23,814 nucleotides of DNA from contig JACKLP010000019.1 in assembly GCA_024235875.1 (NCBI GenBank), positions 1 through 23,814 of the forward strand. Reading direction: 5' to 3'. The translations under genes and the position numbers were made by a program. This document shows, in pieces, positions 8,195 through 14,991 of this stretch (position 1 is its first letter; each line of letters begins with the position of its first letter). Source of the DNA: Burkholderiaceae bacterium (GTDB taxonomy: Bacteria; Pseudomonadota; Gammaproteobacteria; Burkholderiales; Burkholderiaceae_E). Under the pieces are notes generated by a model, which did no database searches, was not told the origin of the DNA, and was given only the letters and a program-made list of their open reading frames with translations.

Positions 8195-8674
8195 TCAGGG
8201 TTGACGCACCCAGGTCTGAGAGCGGCCGAACAGCGGCATTCCGATGAAACCGCGTACCTCGAGCCGCTTGCCGTCATCGACGAGGCGAAGCTGGCTGCGA
8301 TAGACCTTTCCATTGTTGGGATCGAGGATGGTCCCGCCCTCGTACCACTCCTCGACCTTCTTCAGGCCTTGCAGGATCTGCATGCCACGCACCGGCTTGT
8401 CCTTGAGCGCCCCCTCGCACTTGCCACAGACCGCGTTCGCCTTGCCCGGCGTGAGGATCTCGACGATCCGACCGACCAGTGCGCCGGCCTTCTCCTCGAT
8501 CCGGATCAGGGCCTTGGCCTTGCCCGTCTCGTCGTCGATGTTCTTCCAGAGCCCGACCGGCGAGCCCGGCTGCGCAAGCACCGGCGCCGACACGAGCGCC
8601 AGCACTCCCACGAGCGCGGCGGAACGCATCTGACGGGCGAGCCGGGATCCGGTCATGGCGGGTTTCGATCTCAT
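8195..8674 (-). CDS. Secreted DUF2147 domain protein
   Basis: The 159-residue product starts with a basic region and a hydrophobic stretch (AALVGVLALVSAPVLA) ending at an alanine-rich cleavage site before QPGSPVGLWKN, so it is predicted to be exported to the periplasm. The mature part has the DUF2147 features GLWKNIDDETGKAKALIRI, a CGKC pair (about 89-92), MQILQGLKK, and a tandem GGTILDPNNGKVYRSQLRL motif that forms a lipocalin-like or calycin beta-barrel in this family. The GK..Y.. repeat is the usual hallmark. AGGAGA lies 6 bases before the ATG at 8674. It is embedded between the acyl-CoA dehydrogenase and the dehydrogenase/hydratase genes, pointing to a role linked to fatty-acid uptake or envelope lipid handling. 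That link is an inference; no activity is established for the family. Confidence 0.9.
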   Translation of the reverse strand: MRSKPAMTGSRLARQMRSAALVGVLALVSAPVLAQPGSPVGLWKNIDDETGKAKALIRIEEKAGALVGRIVEILTPGKANAVCGKCEGALKDKPVRGMQILQGLKKVEEWYEGGTILDPNNGKVYRSQLRLVDDGKRLEVRGFIGMPLFGRSQTWVRQP

Positions 8675-8699
8675 TCGAAGTCTCCTGCAATCCGTGGGC

Positions 8700-8723
8700 A
8701 GAGCACCGGCGCTCGCCGGCTCT
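8700..8723 (-). other. Intercistronic hairpin at the 3' end of the acyl-CoA dehydrogenase gene
   Basis: On the minus-strand transcript, two paired arms (CCGGC/GCCGG at 8706-8710 and 8715-8719, then AGAG/CTCT outside) form a 9-bp stem with a 4-base loop and a 2-base bulge. It begins at the stop codon of the acyl-CoA dehydrogenase. There is no T-tract, so a role in partial termination, 3'-end protection or differential operon expression is possible but unproven. Confidence 0.35.
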
Positions 8724-10510
8724 CAGAACAATTCGGCGTCGAGCGCCATCAGGTTGGCCGCGCCACTGCGCGCGGAGCGCATCAGGCCGGCCGTCTCGGG
8801 CATCAGGCGGGCGAAGTAGAACCGCGCCACTGCCAGCTTGGCCTCATAGAACGAGTCGCCACTGTCGCGCTTGGCGAGCGCCACCCGCGCCATGCGGGCC
8901 CAGAAATAGCCCAGCACCAGGTGGCCGATCACGCGCAGGTAGTCGACCGCGGCCGCACCGGCTTCGTCGGGATTCTGCATCGCCTTCATGCCGATCTCCA
9001 TCGTGAATTTCTCGACCTTGCCGGCCAGATCGGCCAGCGGGTCGATGAACTCGGCCATGTCGTCATCGGTGCCGGCATCATCGATCAACTCGCTCACCAG
9101 CTTGCCGAACTTGCGCAGTTTCGCGCCGGCATCCTGCAACACCTTGCGCCCGAGCAGATCGAGCGACTGGATCGAGTTGGTGCCTTCATAGATCATGTTG
9201 ATGCGAGCATCGCGAACATATTGCTCCATCCCCCATTCGCGGATGTAGCCGTGGCCACCAAGCACCTGCATCGCCATGTTGGTGGACGCGAAGCCGTTGT
9301 CGGTGAGGAAGGCCTTGACCACCGGGGTCAGCAGCGCAAGCATCTCGTCGGCGTCCCGGCGAACCTCGGCGTCGGGATCGCCGTGGGCGATGTCGGCCTG
9401 CAGCGCGAGCCAGGCCGCGAACGCCCGCGAGCCTTCGATCCACGCGCGCTGGGTCAACAGCATGCGCCGCACGTCCGGATGGACGATGATCGGATCGGCG
9501 GGCTTGTCGGGCGCCTTCGGACCGGTCAGCGAGCGCATCTGCAGCCGCTCCTTCGCGTAGTCGGACGCATTCTGGCAGGCGACCTCCATCAGTCCCAGCG
9601 ATTGCAGGCCGACGCCGATCCGGGCCGCGTTCATCATCACGAACATCGCATTCAGGCCCTTGTTGGGCTCGCCCACCAGCCATCCCGTGGCTTCATCGAA
9701 GTCCATGGCGCAAGTGGCATTCGCATGAATGCCCATCTTTTCCTCGATGCGACTACAGCTCACCGCGTTGCGATCCCCCGGATTGCCGTCGGCGTCGGGC
9801 AGGAACTTGGGCACGATGAACAGCGATATCCCCTTGGTGCCCGCGGGCGAATCCGGCAATCTCGCGAGCACCAGGTGGACGATGTTCTCGGCCAGGTCAT
9901 GCTCGCCCGAAGAGATGAAGATCTTGTTGCCGGTGATCCGGTAGCTGCCATCGGCCTGTGGCGTGGCCCGTGAGCGCAGGAGGCCGAGATCGGTCCCGCA
10001 GTGCGGCTCGGTCAGGCACATGGTGCCGGTCCACTCGCCCGAGACGAGCCTGGGCAGGAACTGCGCCCTTTGCGCCGGCGTACCGTGCGCATGCAGGCAG
10101 TCGTAGGCGCCATGGGTCAGGCCCGGGTACATCGTGAACGCCTGGCTCGCGGAGTTCATCATCTCCTGGAACGCCAGTCCCACGACCGAGGGCAGCCCCT
10201 GGCCACCGAACTCGGGATCGCAGGTCAGCGTGGGCCAGCCGGCGTCGCAGAACTGTCGCCAGGCGTCGCGAAAGCCCGCCGGGGTGGTCACGGTCCCGTC
10301 ATCGGCCCGTTGGCAACCCGCTTCGTCGGCGGGTCGATTCAGCGGGAACAGCACCTCGGAACAGAACTTGCCGCCTTCCTCGAGCACCTGGTCGATCAGG
10401 TCGCGGCCGAGCTCGGCATGGGCCGGAATACGGCGCAAGTCGGTTTCGACTTCGAGCAGCTCGTGCAGGACGAATTGCATGTCACGAATCGGGGGAGTGT
10501 AGCGAGCCAT
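8723..10510 (-). CDS. Acyl-CoA dehydrogenase, long (C-terminal-domain-extended) type
   Basis: The 595-residue flavoenzyme performs the first oxidation of beta-oxidation, making a trans-2-enoyl-CoA with FAD as cofactor and passing electrons to electron-transfer flavoprotein. The family signature GTMCLTEPHCGTDLG (163-177) and the FAD/substrate segments ITGNKIFISSGEHDLAENI and IEEKMGIHANATCAM are clear. GGHGYIREWGMEQYVRDARI leads into IYEGTNSIQ, where E442 is the expected catalytic base. The extra C-terminal helical region, about 130 residues beyond IYEGTN, places it with the DmdC-like 590-600-residue dehydrogenases rather than the 380-residue short-chain type. Start ATG 10510 has AGGA about 9 bases upstream. 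It follows the TetR gene by 73 bp and is probably co-transcribed with it. Chain-length preference cannot be read from sequence. Confidence 0.93.
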   Translation of the reverse strand: MARYTPPIRDMQFVLHELLEVETDLRRIPAHAELGRDLIDQVLEEGGKFCSEVLFPLNRPADEAGCQRADDGTVTTPAGFRDAWRQFCDAGWPTLTCDPEFGGQGLPSVVGLAFQEMMNSASQAFTMYPGLTHGAYDCLHAHGTPAQRAQFLPRLVSGEWTGTMCLTEPHCGTDLGLLRSRATPQADGSYRITGNKIFISSGEHDLAENIVHLVLARLPDSPAGTKGISLFIVPKFLPDADGNPGDRNAVSCSRIEEKMGIHANATCAMDFDEATGWLVGEPNKGLNAMFVMMNAARIGVGLQSLGLMEVACQNASDYAKERLQMRSLTGPKAPDKPADPIIVHPDVRRMLLTQRAWIEGSRAFAAWLALQADIAHGDPDAEVRRDADEMLALLTPVVKAFLTDNGFASTNMAMQVLGGHGYIREWGMEQYVRDARINMIYEGTNSIQSLDLLGRKVLQDAGAKLRKFGKLVSELIDDAGTDDDMAEFIDPLADLAGKVEKFTMEIGMKAMQNPDEAGAAAVDYLRVIGHLVLGYFWARMARVALAKRDSGDSFYEAKLAVARFYFARLMPETAGLMRSARSGAANLMALDAELF

Positions 10511-10583
10511 ATGCTGTGTCCTCGTTTGAATTCGGGTCGTCGAAATGATCAGGACCGGTTCGATTGACAGAAGGGACCGGCGA

Positions 10584-11219
10584 TCATCGAAGCTTCGCCT
10601 CGCCGGCCACGGCCACTGCGGCGACCGGAGCGCGCGGGCCGAAATACGCGATGATTCGTTCGAATGCCTCTCGTGCCCTGGACGCTGCGCCGGGTCGGCG
10701 CAGCAAGCGCGCGTCGTGGTGCAGCACCAGGATCACCCCATAGATGTCGAATACCGCGGCCGACACGTCCGTATCGGGCCGAAGCTGCCCCAGTTCGACC
10801 GCCTGCCCGATCGCCCGCGAGAGCTCTCGCTGCCAGGACATCACCATGGCGACCAGTTCGTCGCGCACGGCGCCGGGGCGATCGTCGTATTCGACCGCGC
10901 CGGAGATCCAGATGCAGCCCTGCTCGGCCTCCAGCGCCGCGTGGGCGAGCCAGTGGCCGAACAAGGCCCGAACCCGCGCGAGTCCGCGGGCGGCCTCGAG
11001 GCTGGGGAGCAGGACAGACTCGACGAAGCGTCGCTCGTAGTGCTTGAGCACGGCGATCTGGAGATCCTCGCGCGAGCCGAAGTGGGCGAACACGCCGCTC
11101 TTGGACATGCGCATCCGCTCGGCGAGAACGCCGATCGTCAGGCCCTCGAGGCCTCGACGCGCCGCCAGGTCGAGCGCGGCGTCGAGAATCGCCGCCCGGG
11201 TTTGTTCACCTTTGCGCAT
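10584..11219 (-). CDS. TetR/AcrR-family transcriptional regulator of the beta-oxidation operon
   Basis: The 211-residue regulator has a typical N-terminal TetR DNA-binding domain: RAAILDAALDLAARRGLEGL, then LTIGVLAERMRMSKSGVFAHF (27-47) as the helix-turn-helix, ending in the SREDL linker. The remaining residues form the helical ligand domain (GCIWISGAVEYDDRPG). Position immediately upstream of, and in the same direction as, the acyl-CoA dehydrogenase operon suggests acyl-CoA-responsive repression of this operon and of itself. The frame stays open far upstream into the antisense of the aldolase gene, but the family N-terminus fixes the start at the ATG at 11219. That start has no clear Shine-Dalgarno. 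The ligand is inferred, not seen. Confidence 0.9.
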   Translation of the reverse strand: MRKGEQTRAAILDAALDLAARRGLEGLTIGVLAERMRMSKSGVFAHFGSREDLQIAVLKHYERRFVESVLLPSLEAARGLARVRALFGHWLAHAALEAEQGCIWISGAVEYDDRPGAVRDELVAMVMSWQRELSRAIGQAVELGQLRPDTDVSAAVFDIYGVILVLHHDARLLRRPGAASRAREAFERIIAYFGPRAPVAAVAVAGEAKLR

Positions 11220-11283
11220 GGGAAAGTGGGACGTGGATGCTTCGGGAAGCCGACATCGGGATGTATCCGGACGAGCCTTTTTT

Positions 11284-11323
11284 CGAACGGTCGTACTATT
11301 TCTGCAAACAAGCCTGCTGTCAA
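11284..11323 (-). promoter_or_regulatory. Candidate promoter of the TetR/beta-oxidation operon with overlapping operator-like repeat
   Basis: Reading the minus strand, a perfect TTGACA (11323-11318) is followed after 17 bp by AATAGT (11300-11295, four of six consensus bases), inside an AT-rich island of the otherwise GC-rich spacer. The predicted start of transcription near 11288 falls within the near-palindrome CGAACGGTCG (11284-11293), a shape common for TetR operators. A repressor bound there would block initiation. The assignment rests on position and pattern only. Confidence 0.5.
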
Positions 11324-11435
11324 GTGCCCCGATCGGCGTCAGGGTGTTCCGCTGCAACCGGCGCGAGGCTGCGGCGATGTCTTGCGTTCGGGTAGCATGC
11401 GACGACCTTTCCAGAACGAACCCACCGGAGACGAA

Positions 11436-12197
11436 ATGCGCCCCAATACGTTGATCGACATGTTCAAGGCCGGCCGGCCGTCGCTGGTGGGCTGGATGTC
11501 CATCGCGCATCCGTACGCTGCCGAAATGATGGGGCACGCCGGCTACGACGCCGTTTGCGTCGATCTGCAGCATGGCCCGTTCTACCTGGATGCAGCGGTC
11601 CCGACCTTGCAGGCCTTGTCGTCGACCCCGGCGCTGGCAATCGCGCGCTGCTCGGCCAACAACTTCTTCGAGATCAACAAGCTTCTCGATGCCGGTGCCT
11701 ACGGCATCATCTGCCCGATGATCGATTCGGTCGGCGATGCCGAGCGTTTCGTTTCGGCCTGCCGCTATCCGCCGCAGGGCACCCGCTCGTTCGGACCGGC
11801 ACGCGGCGTGGTCTACGGCGGCGCCGACTATTATGAGCACGCCAACGACGCGATGCTGACCCTTGGCATGATCGAGACGCCGCAAGGGCTGGAACAGGTC
11901 GAGGCGATCGCCGCCGTCGAGGGCCTGCACGGCTTGTTCATCGGGCCTTCGGACCTGAGCCTGGCGCTGGGGGTATCGCCGAATCCGAAATGGAACGAGG
12001 CCCCGCTGACGGATGCGATCGACCGCATCCAGGCCGCGGCGCGAAAGCACGGCAAGATCGCCGGCGTGTTCTGCGGCAACCAGGCCATGATGGTCGACAT
12101 GAAAAAGCGTGGCTTCGACCTGGTCGTGCACGGCACCGATTCGGCGCTACTGCGTGCCGCCGCCGAGCAGGTGGTCGGGACTTTTCGCAACGCCTGA
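11436..12197 (+). CDS. HpcH/HpaI-family class II aldolase (2-keto-3-deoxy-sugar-acid or 4-hydroxy-2-oxo-acid aldolase type)
   Basis: The 253-residue cytoplasmic aldolase belongs to the metal-dependent HpcH/HpaI family, which cleaves 4-hydroxy-2-oxo acids to pyruvate and an aldehyde. Expected active-site residues are present: H46 in VDLQHGP as the base, R71 in AIARCS for pyruvate binding, E147 in MIETPQG and D173 in GPSDLSLALG as metal ligands. YPPQGTRSFGPARG (111-124) is the family loop. The DLEH motif of many members is DLQH here, as in several relatives. CGGAG sits 5 bases before the ATG at 11436. It is monocistronic, divergent from the TetR gene. The true substrate (HHED, 2-keto-3-deoxy-glucarate or another) cannot be decided. 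Confidence 0.92.
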   Translation: MRPNTLIDMFKAGRPSLVGWMSIAHPYAAEMMGHAGYDAVCVDLQHGPFYLDAAVPTLQALSSTPALAIARCSANNFFEINKLLDAGAYGIICPMIDSVGDAERFVSACRYPPQGTRSFGPARGVVYGGADYYEHANDAMLTLGMIETPQGLEQVEAIAAVEGLHGLFIGPSDLSLALGVSPNPKWNEAPLTDAIDRIQAAARKHGKIAGVFCGNQAMMVDMKKRGFDLVVHGTDSALLRAAAEQVVGTFRNA

Positions 12198-12226
12198 GCA
12201 AGCCCCCCGCCGAGCGACACGGCGCC

Positions 12227-12248
12227 GAGCGCCGGCCCTGGGGCGCTC
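12227..12248. terminator. Inverted repeat between convergent aldolase and hypothetical genes
   Basis: A perfect 7-bp stem, GAGCGCC (12227-12233) and GGCGCTC (12242-12248), encloses an 8-base loop. It lies between the aldolase stop (12197) and the convergent stop at 12275. There is no T-tract, so terminator function is tentative. Confidence 0.4.
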
Positions 12249-12274
12249 GCGGCCGCCATCATGTCGACAATCTG

Positions 12275-12694
12275 CTAGCCGCCGACTCCGGTCCGGCGGC
12301 GGTCGACCTGAAGCAGCAAGTCGAAGATCTGCCGAACGCGGGCCATCGTCTGGCGGACCTCCAGCGCATCGGGCGCCTCGGCGCTCGCCCATTGCAGGCT
12401 GTGCCGAATCGCGTCGAGACAAACAGACGAATCGCGATCCGCATTGATCATCTGCGCGCTGAGCCGCTCGAATTCGACCAGCGCCTGTTCGCACGCCGCG
12501 CGCGCCCCGACCAGCCAGCGTTCGTCGCCGGGCGTCGCACCGTCGACCAGGTAGCGATCGAGGGGCGCGCAGGGATCGGTATCACCGATACCGGCGCGCG
12601 GGCTTCGGCGGCGCTCGATGGCCGGCCAGCCGCGCCGGGTTTCCGCGTTCGAGACGCCAACGTGTCCGGTGTGCATGGGTGCCAGATGGTTCAT
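12275..12694 (-). CDS. Hypothetical protein, helical, no recognised family
   Basis: I do not recognise this 139-residue product. The first 60 residues are rich in Arg, Pro and Gly. From about residue 65 onward it becomes regular and helical (AACEQALVEFERLSAQMINA, then CLDAIRHSLQWASAEAPDAL, then VRQTMARVRQIFDLLLQV), suggesting a small helical bundle. Codon third positions in this part are strongly G or C, like neighbouring genes, supporting real coding. There is no signal peptide or membrane helix. The ATG at 12694 is preferred because a TATAAA box ends 6 bases before it (possible leaderless message). A GTG at 12715 is the alternative, and no Shine-Dalgarno is evident for either. Confidence 0.55.
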   Translation of the reverse strand: MNHLAPMHTGHVGVSNAETRRGWPAIERRRSPRAGIGDTDPCAPLDRYLVDGATPGDERWLVGARAACEQALVEFERLSAQMINADRDSSVCLDAIRHSLQWASAEAPDALEVRQTMARVRQIFDLLLQVDRRRTGVGG

Positions 12695-12700
12695 GCACGA

Positions 12701-12706
12701 TTTATA
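12701..12706 (-). promoter_or_regulatory. TATAAA -10-like box directly upstream of the hypothetical gene
   Basis: TATAAA on the minus strand matches the sigma-70 -10 hexamer at five of six positions and stands out in GC-rich surroundings. Its 3' end is 6 bases from the ATG at 12694, so transcription would begin at or next to the start codon. No good -35 was found 16-18 bp upstream. Confidence 0.35.
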
Positions 12707-12807
12707 GCCGCCCACGCGCGGGCACCATGTGACCGAGTTGGCGCCAGCGGGAAAATGCGGCGCCGGAATGCAGCCGATTGTCCGCCGGCAGGCCGTTCAG
12801 GTGCCTG

Positions 12808-13662
12808 CTAGTGCACGCTCACATTCGACGGGTGAACGAAGCCCGGCGAGCGCCGGCCACTGATCTGGAACTCCGGGGGCAGCGTGGGGACTTCGTCGGT
12901 CGCGATCGGGTCTGGCGCATCGCGCAGTCCGGCCGCCTCGTTCGGGTCGACGCGCAGCAGGGCAGCCGGATGATCGACCACCAGGGCCCGGGCCCGGTCG
13001 GCGCCGTAGAGATCCGCCAGGATTTCGAAACCGCGACGCAGGCGCGCTGGCGACTCGATGGCGCTACGCGCGTTGGACGCGACGACCGAGGCCCAGCCGC
13101 GCTCGATCAGCAGCCGCGCCGTCGCTTCGACCTCGGGCCCGTGCGTGCCGATCAGCGAGGCCGAATCGACCTGGATGAGGCAACCCTCGCCAACGAACAT
13201 CTCGAGCGCCTGAGGGAACCGGACCACCCCCGGATTGCGTTCCGGATGCACGAGCATCGGCAGGACGTGCTGATCCAGCATCTGTTTCATCGCGCCGACC
13301 GCGCCGACCGGAATATAGGGCTCCTGCCACCGCAACAACAGTACGTCATGCCCGCACCAGCGCCCCACGAAGGGCACCTCGCCCCTGCCCAGCAACTCCA
13401 TCATCGCGGGTGAGAGGATCGCCTCGGCGCCCAGGTGAAGCTCGACCTCGAGCCCGCGACGGATCGCCAGCGTCCTGAATGCATCGAACTTGCGCGTGAG
13501 ATTGGTTCGGGTGTTGTCGTGGCGGCCGGGGTCGACCTTCGGCGTCAACACCATCGTGCCAATGCCGGAAGCCGCAGCCACTTCGACCAGTGCGAGCCCT
13601 TCTTCCAGACTGGAAGCACCGTCGTCCACCCACGGCAGCACGTGGCAGTGCATGTCGATCAT
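12808..13662 (-). CDS. CpsB/YwqE-like PHP-domain protein with degenerate metal site
   Basis: The 284-residue product has the overall plan of CpsB/YwqE tyrosine phosphatases: MIDMHCHVLPWVDDG at the N-terminus (H5, H7, D13, D14), GAEAILS (E80) and MLVHPERN (H139). Family members use a trinuclear metal centre to dephosphorylate bacterial tyrosine kinases of capsule export. Three positions usually completing that centre appear changed: TPH reads TPK (K42), and the late SDAH motif reads SNAR (N197, R199). Catalysis as a canonical phosphatase is therefore doubtful. A C-terminal tail of about 40 residues exceeds the usual 240-255-residue length. No tyrosine kinase or polysaccharide gene is nearby. 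Start ATG 13662 follows GAGGAGAGGA closely. The 268 bp upstream hold no gene that I can support. Confidence 0.78.
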   Translation of the reverse strand: MIDMHCHVLPWVDDGASSLEEGLALVEVAAASGIGTMVLTPKVDPGRHDNTRTNLTRKFDAFRTLAIRRGLEVELHLGAEAILSPAMMELLGRGEVPFVGRWCGHDVLLLRWQEPYIPVGAVGAMKQMLDQHVLPMLVHPERNPGVVRFPQALEMFVGEGCLIQVDSASLIGTHGPEVEATARLLIERGWASVVASNARSAIESPARLRRGFEILADLYGADRARALVVDHPAALLRVDPNEAAGLRDAPDPIATDEVPTLPPEFQISGRRSPGFVHPSNVSVH

Positions 13663-13930
13663 CAGTCCTCTCCTCGCGAAGCCGGCTGTCACGGCGAATC
13701 GGTCCCAGCCCCACGTTGCCGGTGGACACGACCTCGCCATTGCCGTCGCTTGTCGTTTAGACAGGCATTCTTGTGCGCCGGGCCCCTGGCGGCAAGGCGA
13801 CGTCGGGCCGGCACAACGCCCACACGAGGCCCGGTCGGATTCGTGCTATCGGCCAAGCGCCGGGCATCGAGCGATCGCGTGCCGATGGCGCCCGTTGGAC
13901 ACGATCCGGTCCGCGCGTGAAAGGCGCCGG

Positions 13931-14953
13931 TCAGTCCGCGAAACGTGCGCGCGCCAAGGCCGCGCCCTCGCCAAGCGCCGCGAGCTTGCGATACGCGACA
14001 TCGCGATCCATCGGCGCCATTCCGCAGTTTGTGCACGGAAAAAGACGCGCCTTCGGGACGAACTGCAAGGCCCTGCCGATCGTCTCGCAAACCTCCTCGG
14101 GCGTCTCGACGCGATCGCTGGCCACATCGATGACACCAACCAGCACGTCCTTTCCCTGGAGCAGCGACATCAACTCGGGCGGAACATGGGAGCCCGCGCA
14201 CTCCAGCGAGACCTGATCGATCCGACTTGCGGCAAGCGCCGGGAAGATCGCCTCGTACTGGCGCCACTCGCCACCGAGGCTCTCCTTCCAGTCGATGTTG
14301 GCCTGGATGCCGTAGCCGTAGCAGATGTGCACGGCCGTCTTGCATCGAAGGCCGTCGATGGCTCGGTGCAAGGCCTCGATGCCCCAGTCGAGCACTTCGT
14401 CCATGTAGACATTGAAAGCCGGTTCGTCGAACTGGATCACATCGACACCATCGGCCTCGAGCGCCTTGGCCTCGGCATTGAGCAGATCGGCAAACGCCAT
14501 CGCCATCGCGACCCGGTCGCCGTAGTGCCGGTCCGCCACCGTGTCGACGATCGTCATCGGGCCGGGCAAGGTGAACTTGAGCCGTCGTGCCGTATGGGCG
14601 CGAGCGAGACGGGCCTCGGGCGCATGGACACGTCCGCGCAATCGCAGCGGGCCGACCACCTGCGGCACCTGTGCGTCGTAGCGATTGTTCCGGATCCCCA
14701 TCGTGACCTTGTGCTCGAAGTCGATGCCGTCGACCTGCTCGAGAAAACCGTGCACGAAATGCTGGCGCGACTGCTCGCCGTCGGAGACCACGGCGAGACC
14801 CGCGTCCTCCTGCAGCTTCAGCCAAAGCAAGGTGGCATCGGCCTTGGCTCGCGCGAGCGCACCGCCCGTCTGCTGCCATTTCGGCCACAAGGCCTTCGGC
14901 TCGGCAAGCCATTCGGGCTTCGGAAGACTACCTGCCAGTGTGGGCTCGAACAT
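13931..14953 (-). CDS. Stand-alone MetE-like catalytic domain (cobalamin-independent methionine synthase II family)
   Basis: The 340-residue protein corresponds to the C-terminal catalytic barrel of MetE without the N-terminal folate-binding half. Zinc ligands are in place: H209 and C211 in VHICYGYG, E251 in SLECAGS, and a cysteine in the FPCTNCGM segment (C307 or C310). FTLPGPMTIVDT (127-138) and QFDEPAFNVYM (174-184) are also typical. It is predicted to move a methyl group to a thiol such as homocysteine, from a donor that may not be methyl-folate. GGAGG lies 5 bases from the ATG at 14953 and 2 from the ATG at 14956, so the former is preferred. The upstream FAD oxidoreductase ends 38 bp away and is probably in the same operon. 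The actual methyl donor and acceptor are unknown. Confidence 0.85.
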   Translation of the reverse strand: MFEPTLAGSLPKPEWLAEPKALWPKWQQTGGALARAKADATLLWLKLQEDAGLAVVSDGEQSRQHFVHGFLEQVDGIDFEHKVTMGIRNNRYDAQVPQVVGPLRLRGRVHAPEARLARAHTARRLKFTLPGPMTIVDTVADRHYGDRVAMAMAFADLLNAEAKALEADGVDVIQFDEPAFNVYMDEVLDWGIEALHRAIDGLRCKTAVHICYGYGIQANIDWKESLGGEWRQYEAIFPALAASRIDQVSLECAGSHVPPELMSLLQGKDVLVGVIDVASDRVETPEEVCETIGRALQFVPKARLFPCTNCGMAPMDRDVAYRKLAALGEGAALARARFAD

Positions 14954-14991
14954 CATCGCCTCCGTTTGCGCGCGGACCGGTCCGCGCGACG

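Noticed and set aside
5732..9973. A 1413-codon plus-strand open frame covering the beta-oxidation genes
   Set aside because: It is antisense to three well-supported genes with clear catalytic motifs; its translation is rich in Arg, His and Ala without family motifs. Long antisense frames are expected in DNA with GC-rich third codon positions.
10545..11435. N-terminal extension of the HpcH/HpaI aldolase
   Set aside because: It is antisense to the TetR gene, and the aldolase start at 11436 has CGGAG at the right distance and the expected N-terminus.
11220..12131. In-frame upstream extension of the TetR gene by 304 codons
   Set aside because: This part is antisense to the aldolase gene, the TetR family N-terminus starts at 11219, and a promoter-like TTGACA/AATAGT lies between.
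13663..13930. A small gene or RNA in the 268-bp gap between the CpsB-like and MetE-like genes
   Set aside because: No open frame with coding bias, Shine-Dalgarno or convincing RNA fold was seen; one 6-bp stem (CGGGCC/GGCCCG) with an 18-base loop is too weak to call.
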